DNA of 64,000 bases, taken from contig NZ_JAKLTD010000003.1 of the NCBI RefSeq assembly GCF_022014235.1, forward strand, positions 84,781 through 148,780, given 5' to 3'. The first letter of the stretch is position 1; the number at the start of each line of letters is the position of its first letter. The notes beneath the pieces are model-generated. The model saw nothing but the letters and a program-made list of their open reading frames with translations. It searched no databases and was not told the DNA's origin. Source of the stretch: Methanothermobacter sp. K4 (GTDB lineage Archaea; Methanobacteriota; Methanobacteria; Methanobacteriales; Methanothermobacteraceae). Position numbers and translations under genes: made by a program. Shown in pieces: positions 9,215-19,566 of this stretch.

Positions 9215-9502
9215 ATGGATAAAAGACACATTATAATGCTCATTGCAGTTGCGGTGATTGCCATAGCACCCCTTGTAATCTACAGCGGACTTGGAGAGGA
9301 TGAGGGTTACTTTGGAGGGGCAGATGACAGTGCCGGCGAGGCAATATCCGAAACAGGGTATAAACCCTGGTTCCAGCCCATATGGGAGCCACCAAGTGGT
9401 GAGATAGAGAGCCTGCTATTTGCGCTCCAGGCCGCCATAGGCGCCCTCATAATAGGATACGTTTTTGGCTACTACCGTGGAAGGGGCGAATCCCCCGAAT
9501 GA
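9215..9502 (+). CDS. cbiN: Cobalt transport protein CbiN
   Basis: 95 residues with two membrane helices (about 6-24 and 68-87) and an extracytoplasmic loop containing the conserved GYKPWFQPIWEPPSGEIESLLFALQA stretch, here at about residues 47-72. CbiN assists metal loading of CbiM. The ATG starts one base after the cbiM stop codon, so the two are translationally linked. Confidence 0.95.
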   Translation: MDKRHIIMLIAVAVIAIAPLVIYSGLGEDEGYFGGADDSAGEAISETGYKPWFQPIWEPPSGEIESLLFALQAAIGALIIGYVFGYYRGRGESPE

Positions 9503-9523
9503 TATTTTTTGATGGTGAGGGCG

Positions 9524-10288
9524 ATGAACATATCTGTTGACCACTATGCACATACCAATGGCCTCAGAAACATGAGCACCGGCTTTAAGATGAGCCTGGC
9601 CATTATCACGATGATAATATCAGTCCTCTCACCAAATCCAGTCATACCACTCATAATCACATTTTTAATGACACTCCTGATTCTCTTTGCAGCGGATATA
9701 CCTGCCTCATACTACCTGCGGTTTGCTGCCATCCCTGTGGGATTCGGTGTTCTGACACTCGTGCTCATGGCGCTGTTCTTTGGTGTGAACCCCCTTGTAA
9801 CATTCATGGGCCTCACGGTCTACAGTGACGGCCTGCAGACGGGTATTCTTGTATTTTCAAGGATACTCGGCGGTTTTTCTTGCCTTGCCTTTCTTGCACT
9901 CACAACACCCCTCAATGAGGTCTTCCATGAACTTGGAAGGCTGGGTCTTCCGGCGGCTTTCATTGAAATAGCCCTCCTCATGTACAGGTCCATATTTGTT
10001 TTCATTGAGGAGGCATCGGTGATGTATCATGCCCAGGATTCAAGGCTCGGCTACAGCGGTATTAGAAATTCCTACAGGTCCATGGGGCTCCTTGCAGGTA
10101 ACCTCTTTATAAGGTCCTGGCTGAGGGGTGAGACCGTGTACCGTTCCATGGAGGCGAGGTGCTATCAGGGGACCATGCCATCCATCAGAAGGCAATCCAT
10201 CGGAACCCGTGAAGCGGTCATGATAGCATTATTTGATGGTTTACTTTTAGTGGGGCTTCTTTTCACATCAAAGGGTGGCATCTTCTAA
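9524..10288 (+). CDS. cbiQ: ECF transporter transmembrane subunit CbiQ
   Basis: About 254 residues, T-component of the ECF cobalt transporter, with five or six membrane helices. The cytoplasmic coupling helices that dock on the ATPase carry Ala-Arg-Gly-like signatures, here AQDSRLGYSG and SMEARCYQG. I chose ATG 9524, which has GGTG six bases upstream, over the TTG at 9509. It follows cbiN by 21 bases and is 81 bases before cbiO. Confidence 0.93.
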   Translation: MNISVDHYAHTNGLRNMSTGFKMSLAIITMIISVLSPNPVIPLIITFLMTLLILFAADIPASYYLRFAAIPVGFGVLTLVLMALFFGVNPLVTFMGLTVYSDGLQTGILVFSRILGGFSCLAFLALTTPLNEVFHELGRLGLPAAFIEIALLMYRSIFVFIEEASVMYHAQDSRLGYSGIRNSYRSMGLLAGNLFIRSWLRGETVYRSMEARCYQGTMPSIRRQSIGTREAVMIALFDGLLLVGLLFTSKGGIF

Positions 10289-10315
10289 TTCTGTGAGGAT
10301 ACCACCGGGGCACAG

Positions 10316-10341
10316 TTAAATATTAAATGAACACTATTCAT
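10316..10341 (+). promoter_or_regulatory. Possible internal promoter and palindrome before cbiO
   Basis: The 75-base gap between cbiQ and cbiO contains a TATA-like TTAAATATTAAATG (about 10316-10329) and a perfect inverted repeat ATGAA-CACTA-TTCAT (10327-10341), about 28 bases before the ATG. The gap is unusually long for this operon. It may give the ATPase gene and the flavin genes after it separate control. Confidence 0.35.
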
Positions 10342-10369
10342 CATATGGTCAGTTTCCAGTGGTGTGAAC

Positions 10370-11206
10370 ATGAAGATTATTGAGGCAGTAGATATCAGGT
10401 ACACCTACCCGGATGGCACCGAGGCACTGAAGGGTATAAATTTCCATGCCAGGAGGGGTGAGGTGGTGGCCCTTCTTGGCCCCAACGGGGCAGGAAAGTC
10501 CACACTCTTCCTTCACTTCAACGGCATACTGCAGCCAACCAGCGGGAAAGTACTGGTAGATGGCAGAGAAATCGACTACAGCAAATCAGGACTCATAGAA
10601 GTCAGGCAGAAGGTTGGAATTGTGTTCCAGAACCCTGATGACCAGCTGTTCGCACCGAGGGTTGACGAGGACGTTGCATTTGGACCCCTCAACCTGGGAC
10701 TCCCTGATGATGAGGTTGAGGAGAGGGTTAAGGACGCCCTGCGGAAGGTGGGAATGTCAGGCTACGAGGACAGGCCCCCACATCACCTCAGCGGCGGTGA
10801 GAAGAAGAGGGTTGCAATAGCAGGGATACTCGCCATGAAACCTGATATAATGATACTGGACGAGCCAACCTCCGGCCTTGACCCCAGGGGGGCATCGCAG
10901 ATACTGAGACTCCTCCATGAGCTGAATGAGGAGGGCATGACCATAATCATATCCACCCATGATGTTGACCTGGCACCCCTCTACTCTGACAGGATATACA
11001 TAATAAGTGGGGGAGAGATAATAAGTGAGGGAACACCGGGAGATGTTTTCTCAGATATAGATACCATAAGGGGCGCCAACCTCCGCCTTCCAAGGATAGC
11101 ACACCTTGTGGAGATACTTCAGAAGGAGGATGATTTACCATTCGGGGAACCATACCCCCTCACAATCGGGGAGGCCAGGAGAAAACTCCGCGATCAGCTG
11201 AAATAG
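10370..11206 (+). CDS. cbiO: ECF transporter ATPase CbiO
   Basis: About 278 residues, ABC ATPase powering cobalt import. Walker A GPNGAGKST (about 38-46), Q-loop FQNPDDQLF (about 85-93), signature LSGGEKKR (about 141-148), Walker B IMILDEP with the catalytic Glu (about 162-168), D-loop SGLDP and switch His in STHDVD are all present. The DDQLF after the Q-loop is characteristic of ECF ATPases. ATG 10370 is preferred (GGTG five bases upstream) to the GTG at 10364. Confidence 0.95.
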   Translation: MKIIEAVDIRYTYPDGTEALKGINFHARRGEVVALLGPNGAGKSTLFLHFNGILQPTSGKVLVDGREIDYSKSGLIEVRQKVGIVFQNPDDQLFAPRVDEDVAFGPLNLGLPDDEVEERVKDALRKVGMSGYEDRPPHHLSGGEKKRVAIAGILAMKPDIMILDEPTSGLDPRGASQILRLLHELNEEGMTIIISTHDVDLAPLYSDRIYIISGGEIISEGTPGDVFSDIDTIRGANLRLPRIAHLVEILQKEDDLPFGEPYPLTIGEARRKLRDQLK

Positions 11207-11677
<471 letters not shown>

Positions 11678-11697
11678 ATAGATTGGAGGTGAATATG

Positions 11698-12282
11698 ATG
11701 GTTAAGGTTATTGGAATCTGTGGAAGTCCAAGAAAAAATGGTAACACTGAGATCCTGCTCAGGGAGGCCCTTGAGGCCGCTGCCCGTGAGGGTGCCGAAA
11801 CCGAGCTTGTGAGGCTCGCAGGCAGGGACATAAACCCCTGCAGGGCCTGTGACTCATGTAAGACTAAAGGGGAATGTGATATCGACGATGACCTCAATGA
11901 GGTGATTGAGCTCGCAGCAGAGGCTGATGGGATAATAATCGGGAGCCCGGTGTACTTTGGCTCTGTAACAGCCCAGACCAAGATGTTCATGGACAGGACA
12001 AGGCCCCTCAGGAGCAATTTCAGATTATCAGATAAGGTTGGAGGGGCAGTAACCGTCGGGGGCTCAAGGAACGGTGGCCAGGAGACAGCATGCGGTGACA
12101 TACACAACTTCTTCCTGATACACGAGGCTGTGGTTGTGGGTGATGCGGCACCAACAGCCCACTATGGGGGTACAGGTGTCGGAGGTGCAAAGGGGGACTC
12201 TGCAGATGATACTGCAGGTATTGATACGGCCAGGAACACTGGAAGAAGGGTAGCGTCCCTTGCAATGAAGATTCATGGTTAA
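11698..12282 (+). CDS. Iron-sulfur flavoprotein (NADPH-dependent FMN reductase family)
   Basis: About 194 residues with a flavodoxin-like fold: FMN phosphate loop GSPRKNGNTE (about 9-18), cluster motif CRACDSCKTKGEC (about 54-66) with the compact cysteine spacing of methanogen iron-sulfur flavoproteins, and GSPVYFGSVTAQTKMFMDR (about 83-101). Such proteins pass electrons from ferredoxin, perhaps to oxygen or peroxide. The start is ATG 11698 with GGAGGTGA five bases upstream. Its last 20 bases are repeated 65 bases downstream. Confidence 0.9.
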   Translation: MVKVIGICGSPRKNGNTEILLREALEAAAREGAETELVRLAGRDINPCRACDSCKTKGECDIDDDLNEVIELAAEADGIIIGSPVYFGSVTAQTKMFMDRTRPLRSNFRLSDKVGGAVTVGGSRNGGQETACGDIHNFFLIHEAVVVGDAAPTAHYGGTGVGGAKGDSADDTAGIDTARNTGRRVASLAMKIHG

Positions 12283-12347
12283 TTGAGCAGGAGTATTCGC
12301 TGTTCGACTGTAACATGCCACATAATCCAATGAAGATTCATGGTTAA
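12263..12347. repeat. 20-bp echo of the iron-sulfur flavoprotein 3' end
   Basis: The last 20 bases of the flavoprotein gene, including its TAA (12263-12282), recur exactly at 12328-12347, just before the glycosyltransferase start. The spacer of 45 bases shows no other clear feature. The second copy has no coding context. It is one of several stop-codon repeats in this window. Confidence 0.8.
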
Positions 12348-12362
12348 CAGATGTATGAGTGA

Positions 12363-13058
12363 ATGCCAATGATACCAGGAAATGTCACCGTGGTTGTGCC
12401 GGCCTATAATGAGGAGAGGACCATAGATGATGTCCTGAAGGCCCTCCTTGAAAGGGGCTACAGGGTTCTGGTGGTTGACGACGGCTCAAGGGACTCGACG
12501 CCAGAGATACTCAAAAGGATATCCTCCACGAATGACAGGGTATCCGTCTATACCCACGTCATAAACAGGGGCCTCGGGGCGGCCCTCAGGACGGGTCTCA
12601 GGGCTGCCCTGAAGGAGGGTGCAGACTATGTGGTGACCTTCGATGCCGATGGGCAGCATGACCCCGACGACATTGAAAGGGTCTTAAAACCCCTCCTGGA
12701 GGGTTCTGCAGATGTGGTTATTGGAAGGAGAGATTTCGCGGACATGCCCATCTCAAGGAACCTTGGGAACACCATAATGAACCTCCTCACCCTGATCTTC
12801 TATGGGTGCAGGGTCTCGGATTCCCAGTCTGGTCTCAGGGCATTCACATCCAGGGCAGCATCACTTATTGATATAAAAAGCAGGGGCTACGGTGTTTCGT
12901 CAGAGATCATAGGGGAGATCAGCAGGAATGACCTCAGAATGCGCGAGGTTACAATAAGGACAATATATACGCCTGAAACAATTGCCAAGGGAACAAGCAC
13001 ATCGGTGGGTATAAGGATACTCCTGAGGCTTCTTCTCAATATATTCCGAAAGATTTAG
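12363..13058 (+). CDS. Glycosyltransferase family 2, dolichol-phosphate mannose synthase-like
   Basis: 231 residues, GT-A fold. VVVPAYNEERTI (about 10-21) binds the nucleotide sugar, VVDDGSRD (about 38-45) and the DADGQHDP motif (about 98-105) hold the metal. It lacks the C-terminal membrane helices of some relatives. It probably moves a sugar to a polyprenyl phosphate for pseudomurein, glycolipid or glycoprotein synthesis. The next genes (DUF2304 and a GT4 enzyme) share strand and theme. Confidence 0.88.
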   Translation: MPMIPGNVTVVVPAYNEERTIDDVLKALLERGYRVLVVDDGSRDSTPEILKRISSTNDRVSVYTHVINRGLGAALRTGLRAALKEGADYVVTFDADGQHDPDDIERVLKPLLEGSADVVIGRRDFADMPISRNLGNTIMNLLTLIFYGCRVSDSQSGLRAFTSRAASLIDIKSRGYGVSSEIIGEISRNDLRMREVTIRTIYTPETIAKGTSTSVGIRILLRLLLNIFRKI

Positions 13059-13095
13059 TTTTTTGCCAATGAATACTTAAAAAGGCGGTGGGTTC

Positions 13096-13422
13096 ATGAT
13101 ATACCAGGTTCTGGGAATTTTAATTGGAATTGCAGGGATACTGATCTCCGTTCTGAGGTTCAGGGATTCCAGGACGTCCCCTGGCGGCCTCATACTGTGG
13201 CTGATACTCTGGGTTTCCGTCATATTCTTCTCACTGATACCCTCCTTTTCGACTGAAATCGCGAACATCCTTGGAATAGGTAGGGGTCTTGATTTTCTCC
13301 TCATAATAGGCATACTTGGGGCTTACTACCTGCTCTTCAGGATATACCTGATGGTGGACAGGCTACAGCAGGAGATAACAGAGCTTGTACATGAGATTGC
13401 ACTTAGAGGGGATGATGAGTAG
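13096..13422 (+). CDS. DUF2304 membrane protein
   Basis: 108 residues, three hydrophobic helices (about 3-20, 32-52, 66-88) and a charged C-terminal helix (RLQQEITELVHEIAL). This is the layout of the DUF2304 family, which is commonly encoded beside polyprenyl-phosphate glycosyltransferases such as the one upstream. It may anchor the cytosolic glycosyltransferase to the membrane or present the lipid carrier. RBS AGGCGGTGGG lies before the ATG. Confidence 0.8.
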   Translation: MIYQVLGILIGIAGILISVLRFRDSRTSPGGLILWLILWVSVIFFSLIPSFSTEIANILGIGRGLDFLLIIGILGAYYLLFRIYLMVDRLQQEITELVHEIALRGDDE

Positions 13423-13449
13423 ATCCACTTCCACATCTCAGTGATTGAT

Positions 13450-14580
13450 ATGAGAATATGTATCGTGACAGAGTACTTTCCAGCAGGTGAGGAACTCGGC
13501 ATAAGGGGCGGAGCAGAGGCCTGTGCATTCAACGAGGCCCTTAAATTATCAGAGAAACATGAAGTGACGGTCCTAACATCAAGGACACCTGAAAATCCTG
13601 ATGGATACACCAGTGGAAACATGGATGTCATCTGCTGCGGCCCCATGAGGTCCTATGTGCAGGCAGGCTCCATAGTGGGGAGAGTATCATTCATGCTTTC
13701 AGCCTACAGGGAGGGCCTGAAACTTGAACCTGACGCTGTTATAGGGTACAACTTCATAACACATCCTGTGGCCTGGATGATAGCAAGGAAAACCAATGCG
13801 AAGGCCCTGGCACGTTACCATGATGTCTGGATCGGTGAATGGCTCAAAAACATTGGTTTTTCAGGAATACTCGGCGAGATACTTGAGAGATACACCCTCT
13901 CAAGGAGGTTTGACAGGATAATAGCGGTGTCAGAGTACACCGCCAGGAAGATACTTGAGAGGTACCCCTGGCAGAGGGTCTCAGTTGTCCACAACATGGT
14001 TGACTTCAGGCCGCCCCTGGCTGAGAAAACCCCCAGCCCATCCATTGCATGCGTTTCGAGGCTCGTTGAATACAAGAGAATAGGGGACCTCATAAGGGCG
14101 GTTTCAGTTCTGGCAGACGATTTTCCTGACCTGAAGTGCAGGATAATAGGTACTGGTCCACTTGAGGGGGAGCTCCGGGACCTTGCATCTGAACTTGGAG
14201 TGGCGGATAGGGTTGAATTTCTGGGGTTTGTGGAGAAACATGAGGATGTCCTGAGGGTTATAGCGGAGTCCTGGGTCTTCTGCCTTCCAAGTGTGGTGGA
14301 GGGTTTCGGTATAGTCGTTGTGGAGGCAATGGGCTGCGGGACACCCTTTGTGGCTTCACGGATACCCCCTGTAATGGAGGCAAGCAGGGAGATGGGCGGA
14401 CTCTTCTTTGAACCCTGCAACTGGAGGGACCTGGCAGATAAGCTCAGAACCCTTTTATCTGACAGTGAACTCCACGGAAGACTCACAGAGGAGGCATCGG
14501 ATGTTTTCAGGGATTACAGTGCAGATGCAATCGGTAAAAAACTTGAGGAGATCCTGAGAGAGGTTAAAGGTTGCATTTGA
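13450..14580 (+). CDS. Glycosyltransferase family 4
   Basis: About 376 residues, GT-B fold. The N-terminal lobe has an extended GGAEACAFNEALKLSE acceptor region (about 21-36). The C-terminal lobe has SRLVEYKRIGDLIRA (about 199-213), GTGPLEGELR and the nucleotide-sugar EX7E motif in PSVVEGFGIVVVEAMGCGTP (about 279-298). It probably adds a hexose to a surface glycan or glycolipid. ATG 13450 is preferred to the GTG nine bases earlier. It lies 27 bases after the DUF2304 gene, presumably in one operon. Confidence 0.88.
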   Translation: MRICIVTEYFPAGEELGIRGGAEACAFNEALKLSEKHEVTVLTSRTPENPDGYTSGNMDVICCGPMRSYVQAGSIVGRVSFMLSAYREGLKLEPDAVIGYNFITHPVAWMIARKTNAKALARYHDVWIGEWLKNIGFSGILGEILERYTLSRRFDRIIAVSEYTARKILERYPWQRVSVVHNMVDFRPPLAEKTPSPSIACVSRLVEYKRIGDLIRAVSVLADDFPDLKCRIIGTGPLEGELRDLASELGVADRVEFLGFVEKHEDVLRVIAESWVFCLPSVVEGFGIVVVEAMGCGTPFVASRIPPVMEASREMGGLFFEPCNWRDLADKLRTLLSDSELHGRLTEEASDVFRDYSADAIGKKLEEILREVKGCI

Positions 14581-14682
14581 TCTTTTCTTTGAGATTGCAG
14601 CATCTCCTTCCAACAACAGAATTCATTTCATTTTCCCTGAAAACTCCAACATATTAATAGAGTCGCTGGCATAACTGATATC

Positions 14683-15366
14683 ATGGTTATCTACTTCAGG
14701 GGATGTCTTGCAAGGGAAAGACTAACAGTAATAGAAGAGGCCACAGAGAAAATTCTCGAGGCAGCAGGACTTGAATACAGGGTTATGGACGATGAAACCT
14801 GCTGTGGCTCGGTACTACTTAGAACGGGATTTCTTAAGGATGCTGAAAGGCAGATTCACAGGACAGGAAAAATGCTCCAGGGAAAGGAAGTTATCGTATC
14901 ATGTGCTGGATGCTACCGGACACTCACCGAGGACTACAGGAGGATGGGCTACGGGATAGGGGTGAAACACATCTCACAGGTTATCCTTGACCTTTTAAAT
15001 GCAGGTGACATTGAATTTGATAAAACCGACCTTAGGGTGACATACCATGACCCCTGTCACCTCTCAAGGCACACAGACGAGAAGGACGCCACCAGGGAGA
15101 TCCTCAAGGTTTTTACAGATTTCAGGGAAATGGAACACCATGGGAGGGACTCAAGGTGCTGTGGGGCAGGGGGTGGATTGAGGTCAGCCCACAGCGACAT
15201 ATCAGCCAGGGTTGCATCATCACGCATAGATGAAGCTGAGAGGACGGGGGCCGATGTACTCTGCACATCCTGCCCATTCTGCCGCATGAACCTTGAATCC
15301 ACCTCCATGAGGGTAATGGACATAACAGAGCTTCTATCTGAAATTATTGGGGAGGATGAAGGTTGA
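14683..15366 (+). CDS. CCG-domain Fe-S oxidoreductase subunit (HdrB/LutA-like)
   Basis: 227 residues with two cysteine-rich CCG domains. The first has CCGSVLL (about 46-52) and CAGC (about 76-79); the second has CHLSRH (about 126-131), CCGAGGGLR (about 161-169) and CTSCPFC (about 191-197). CCG domains carry non-cubane 4Fe-4S clusters in HdrB and are found in LutA and GlpC-type proteins. The next gene is a LutB-like protein, so the two probably form one complex; its substrate is unknown. The 3' end and the next start codon are tandemly duplicated. Confidence 0.88.
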   Translation: MVIYFRGCLARERLTVIEEATEKILEAAGLEYRVMDDETCCGSVLLRTGFLKDAERQIHRTGKMLQGKEVIVSCAGCYRTLTEDYRRMGYGIGVKHISQVILDLLNAGDIEFDKTDLRVTYHDPCHLSRHTDEKDATREILKVFTDFREMEHHGRDSRCCGAGGGLRSAHSDISARVASSRIDEAERTGADVLCTSCPFCRMNLESTSMRVMDITELLSEIIGEDEG

Positions 15367-15452
15367 ATGATGATGAGATTCGTCAGATGGGGATATCTGA
15401 AATTATTGGGGAGGATGAAGGTTGAATGATGATGAAATCCGTCAGATGAGGA
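15335..15452. repeat. 59-bp tandem repeat spanning the CCG/LUD gene junction
   Basis: Units at 15335-15393 and 15394-15452 differ at three positions. Each contains the last codons and stop of the CCG gene (SEIIGEDEG) followed by the first codons of the LUD gene (TTGA overlap, then NDDEIRQM). Two differences (GAG/GAA, ATT/ATC) are silent in the LUD frame. The ancestral junction was evidently a 4-base TTGA overlap that has been duplicated. Confidence 0.92.
15363..15425 (+). pseudogene. Chimeric 20-codon mini-ORF inside the junction repeat
   Basis: TTG 15363 overlaps the CCG stop codon and opens a frame of 20 codons: the first nine codons of the LUD protein followed by the last codons of the CCG protein, ending at TGA 15423-15425, which overlaps the true LUD start TTG 15422. 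It is a by-product of the 59-bp duplication. Because both overlaps are TTGA, it may be translated and keep coupling between the two real genes. Confidence 0.4.
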
Positions 15453-16612
15453 TATCCTTCAGCAAACTTGACGAAAGGCGTATAGGACTCCTGGACACTC
15501 CAGAACTTGATGGGCTGAAAGACAGGGTGGCAGGGATACGTGAGCTGGCAGTTGAAAAAATGGAGGAGCTCCTGTCAGAGGCACAGAGACGCTTCATGGA
15601 AAACGGTGTTGAATTCCATCTTGCGGCGGATGCTGATGAGGCCTGCAGGATAATTCATGAGTCACTTGATGGGGATCCTGTTGCAAAGTCCAAATCCAAC
15701 ACCCTCTCTGAGATAGGCCTTTCTGATTATCTCCAAAGGAAAGGCGTGAGGGTTATTGAGACAGATCTGGGGGATCGGATACTTCAGCTTGCAGGAATTA
15801 AGAAACCAGCACATCCTGTTGGACCGGCACTTCACCTGGGAGTTTCTGAAATAGCTGAGATAGTAAGGGAGAAGCTGGGGGTTGATATTTCAGATGATCC
15901 TTATGAGATAATGGAGGCGGTAAGGGAGGATATTCTCAGTAAAATCGGATCATGCACAAATGGAGTGACAGGGGCAAATTCCGTGGCAGCACATGATGGA
16001 GCGGCTGTTATAGTCCACAATGAGGGTAATGTGGGAAGGCTATCCCTCATGGACACCCATATACTGGTATTTGGAATAGATAAGTTTGTACATGAAATAG
16101 AGGATGCTGTGTCAGTTGTGAAACTCGAAACCGCCTATGCAACAGGTACAGGGGTCCCATCATACATAAATGTGATCTCGGGACCATCAAAGACAGCTGA
16201 TATAGAGAAGATGCTCCTCAGGGGCATGTACGGCGCATCAAGGGTAATTGCAGTTGCAGTTGATAATGGCAGATCCTCAGCTTACCCTGAGGTTCTCCTC
16301 TGTATAGGCTGCGGGAGCTGCATAGTTAGCTGCCCGGTTTACAATGCTGTCGGGAACAGGTTCGGGTACAGGGGTTACCTTGGGGGGAGGGGCGTTGTTA
16401 TGAGTTCCTTCCTTGCCGATAGAGAAACAGCGGTTGAATCAGGACTCTACATGTGCACCCTCTGCGGCCTCTGCACAGAGAAGTGCCCGGTGGGGACGCC
16501 AACAGCATCGCTCATGGAGAGGCTCAGGGGTGAGTGCAATGCCGCTGGTCTATACCACAGGTCACATCTGAGGGTGGCTGAGAGGATAAAAAGAAGGGGT
16601 TCACCACTCTGA
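15422..16612 (+). CDS. LUD-domain 2[4Fe-4S] protein (LutB-like)
   Basis: 396 residues. The N-terminal three quarters (about 25-275) are a LUD domain as in LutB/LutC, followed by two ferredoxin-type motifs, CIGCGSCIVSCP (about 297-308) and CTLCGLCTEKCP (about 346-357). In bacteria LutABC oxidises L-lactate; in methanogens the substrate of this pair is not known to me, and electrons could go to the CCG partner. TTG start overlaps the upstream mini-ORF. Fe-S and LUD parts are complete. Confidence 0.85.
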   Translation: MNDDEIRQMRISFSKLDERRIGLLDTPELDGLKDRVAGIRELAVEKMEELLSEAQRRFMENGVEFHLAADADEACRIIHESLDGDPVAKSKSNTLSEIGLSDYLQRKGVRVIETDLGDRILQLAGIKKPAHPVGPALHLGVSEIAEIVREKLGVDISDDPYEIMEAVREDILSKIGSCTNGVTGANSVAAHDGAAVIVHNEGNVGRLSLMDTHILVFGIDKFVHEIEDAVSVVKLETAYATGTGVPSYINVISGPSKTADIEKMLLRGMYGASRVIAVAVDNGRSSAYPEVLLCIGCGSCIVSCPVYNAVGNRFGYRGYLGGRGVVMSSFLADRETAVESGLYMCTLCGLCTEKCPVGTPTASLMERLRGECNAAGLYHRSHLRVAERIKRRGSPL

Positions 16613-16714
16613 AAAGAAAGGTATAAAAGGGTGCTGTTCTAGATAAATTAAAAAAATTATCATGTAATGTTTCTTGGGATATCATTCCATAATTTTTACC
16701 AGGAGGTTATTGGT

Positions 16715-17425
16715 TTGCTTCTATTGATAAGTCCAGTTAACACAGAGGAGGCACTTGAAGCCATAGAAGGCGGTGCAGACATAGTTGACGTTAAGAACCC
16801 CAGCGAGGGATCTCTTGGGGCCAACTTCCCGTGGGTTATCCGGAGGGTCAGGGAGATGACACCTGATGAGATGCTTGTGAGCGCCACCCTGGGTGATGTG
16901 CCCTACAAACCAGGGACCGTGGCGCTGGCAGCCATGGGGGCCCTCGTATCAGGGGCGGACTACATAAAGGTCGGCCTATACGGGACAAGGAACTATGAAG
17001 AGGCTGTTGATGTCATGAAGAACGTTGTGAGGGCGGTTAAGGATGAATCCGACGCAATCGTCGTTGCGGCTGGCTATGCCGACGCCCACCGTGTGGGTGC
17101 AGTGGACCCAATGGAGATACCCCGTGTCGCTGCAGATTCAGGGGCCGATCTTGCAATGCTTGACACCGCTGTAAAGGATGGTAAGTCACTGTTCGATTTC
17201 ATGGACATGGAACGGCTGGAATCATTCGTCTCAGAAACCAGGGACCATGGACTGAAATCCGCCCTTGCAGGGTCCGTTGGAAGGGAGCACCTCAAACCAT
17301 TACATGATATTGGATGTGATGTGGTTGGCATAAGGGGCGCCGCATGTGTGGGTGGAGACCGCAACACTGGCAGGATCCACAGGACAGCTGTGAGGGAACT
17401 CAAAGAACTGATAGAAAGCTTCTGA
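16715..17425 (+). CDS. mfnB: (5-formylfuran-3-yl)methyl phosphate synthase
   Basis: 236 residues. It condenses two glyceraldehyde-3-phosphates to the furan precursor of methanofuran. Lys27 ([11 protein letters not shown]) and the lysine in [12 protein letters not shown] (near 153) match the two Schiff-base lysines I know from the M. jannaschii enzyme. The TTG at 16715 has GGAGGT seven bases upstream and gives the family length and Lys27 numbering, so an upstream ATG at 16667 is rejected. A TATA-like GGTATAAAAGG lies near 16620-16630. It is followed by guaB. Confidence 0.93.
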   Translation: MLLLISPVNTEEALEAIEGGADIVDVKNPSEGSLGANFPWVIRRVREMTPDEMLVSATLGDVPYKPGTVALAAMGALVSGADYIKVGLYGTRNYEEAVDVMKNVVRAVKDESDAIVVAAGYADAHRVGAVDPMEIPRVAADSGADLAMLDTAVKDGKSLFDFMDMERLESFVSETRDHGLKSALAGSVGREHLKPLHDIGCDVVGIRGAACVGGDRNTGRIHRTAVRELKELIESF

Positions 17426-17430
17426 AATAA

Positions 17431-18939
<1,509 letters not shown>

Positions 18940-18966
18940 CTCATTTTTTCTGTAATTTCAGATTCC

Positions 18967-19566
18967 ATGAAGAACCGTGAACTGAACTCTGCTGTGGTCC
19001 TCTGCGGGGGAATGGGCAGGAGAATGGGATCAGATAAGGGCCTTCTTGTGATGGATGGAAGGGCATTCATTGAGATAATAACAGATAAACTCCTGAATTA
19101 TTTCAGTGAGGTTGCTGTGGTCCTCCGTGACAGCAGCCAGGCAGGCAATTACAGGCACCTTCTTGATTCCAGTATCAGGATCCTCACAGATGAGGTGCCT
19201 GGTGTCGGTCCACTGGGGGGTATATTCACGGCCCTTGGGAGAATATCAGGTTCCGCAGCACTCTTCCTGCCCTGTGATTCTCCCCTTGTTACCGGGGAGT
19301 TCCTCCTGAATATGAAGGATGCCTTCAGGGTGATGGGGGGTAGGTGTGATGCCATTGTACCCTCAAGGGATGGCCTACCTGAGCCACTCCACTCAATCTA
19401 CTCGGTAAAAATAAGGGATCACATAGAGGGTCTGCTCGCCAAAAATGAAAGGAGGGTTAGGGTTCTCCTTGACTCCATTGAATCCTGCCGCATAGACGCT
19501 ATCAGTCTGGATCCAACCCTTCGGAGTTTCAGGAACTTCAACCGGCCGGAGGACCTCAGGATCTGA
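18967..19566 (+). CDS. mobA: Molybdenum cofactor guanylyltransferase
   Basis: 199 residues. The N-terminal LCGGMGRRMGSDKG (about 12-25) is the GTP-binding signature, and PCDSPLVTGEFL (about 99-110) contains the metal-binding Asp. It attaches GMP to molybdopterin; methanogens need this dinucleotide form for formylmethanofuran dehydrogenase. Its 3' end overlaps the convergent small gene by 11 bases. MoaE is encoded 3.6 kb away. Confidence 0.92.
   Translation: MKNRELNSAVVLCGGMGRRMGSDKGLLVMDGRAFIEIITDKLLNYFSEVAVVLRDSSQAGNYRHLLDSSIRILTDEVPGVGPLGGIFTALGRISGSAALFLPCDSPLVTGEFLLNMKDAFRVMGGRCDAIVPSRDGLPEPLHSIYSVKIRDHIEGLLAKNERRVRVLLDSIESCRIDAISLDPTLRSFRNFNRPEDLRI

Noticed and set aside
13815..14486. 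Long open frame antisense to the GT4 gene
   Set aside because: Its translation is low-complexity and serine/leucine-rich, mirrors the codon pattern of the sense gene and lacks a start site or family match. The same holds for other long antisense frames such as 40107-40790 and 56395-57165.
16667..16714. N-terminal extension of MfnB
   Set aside because: The TTG at 16715 has a strong GGAGGT site and gives the family length and Lys27 position; the 16 extra residues match nothing.
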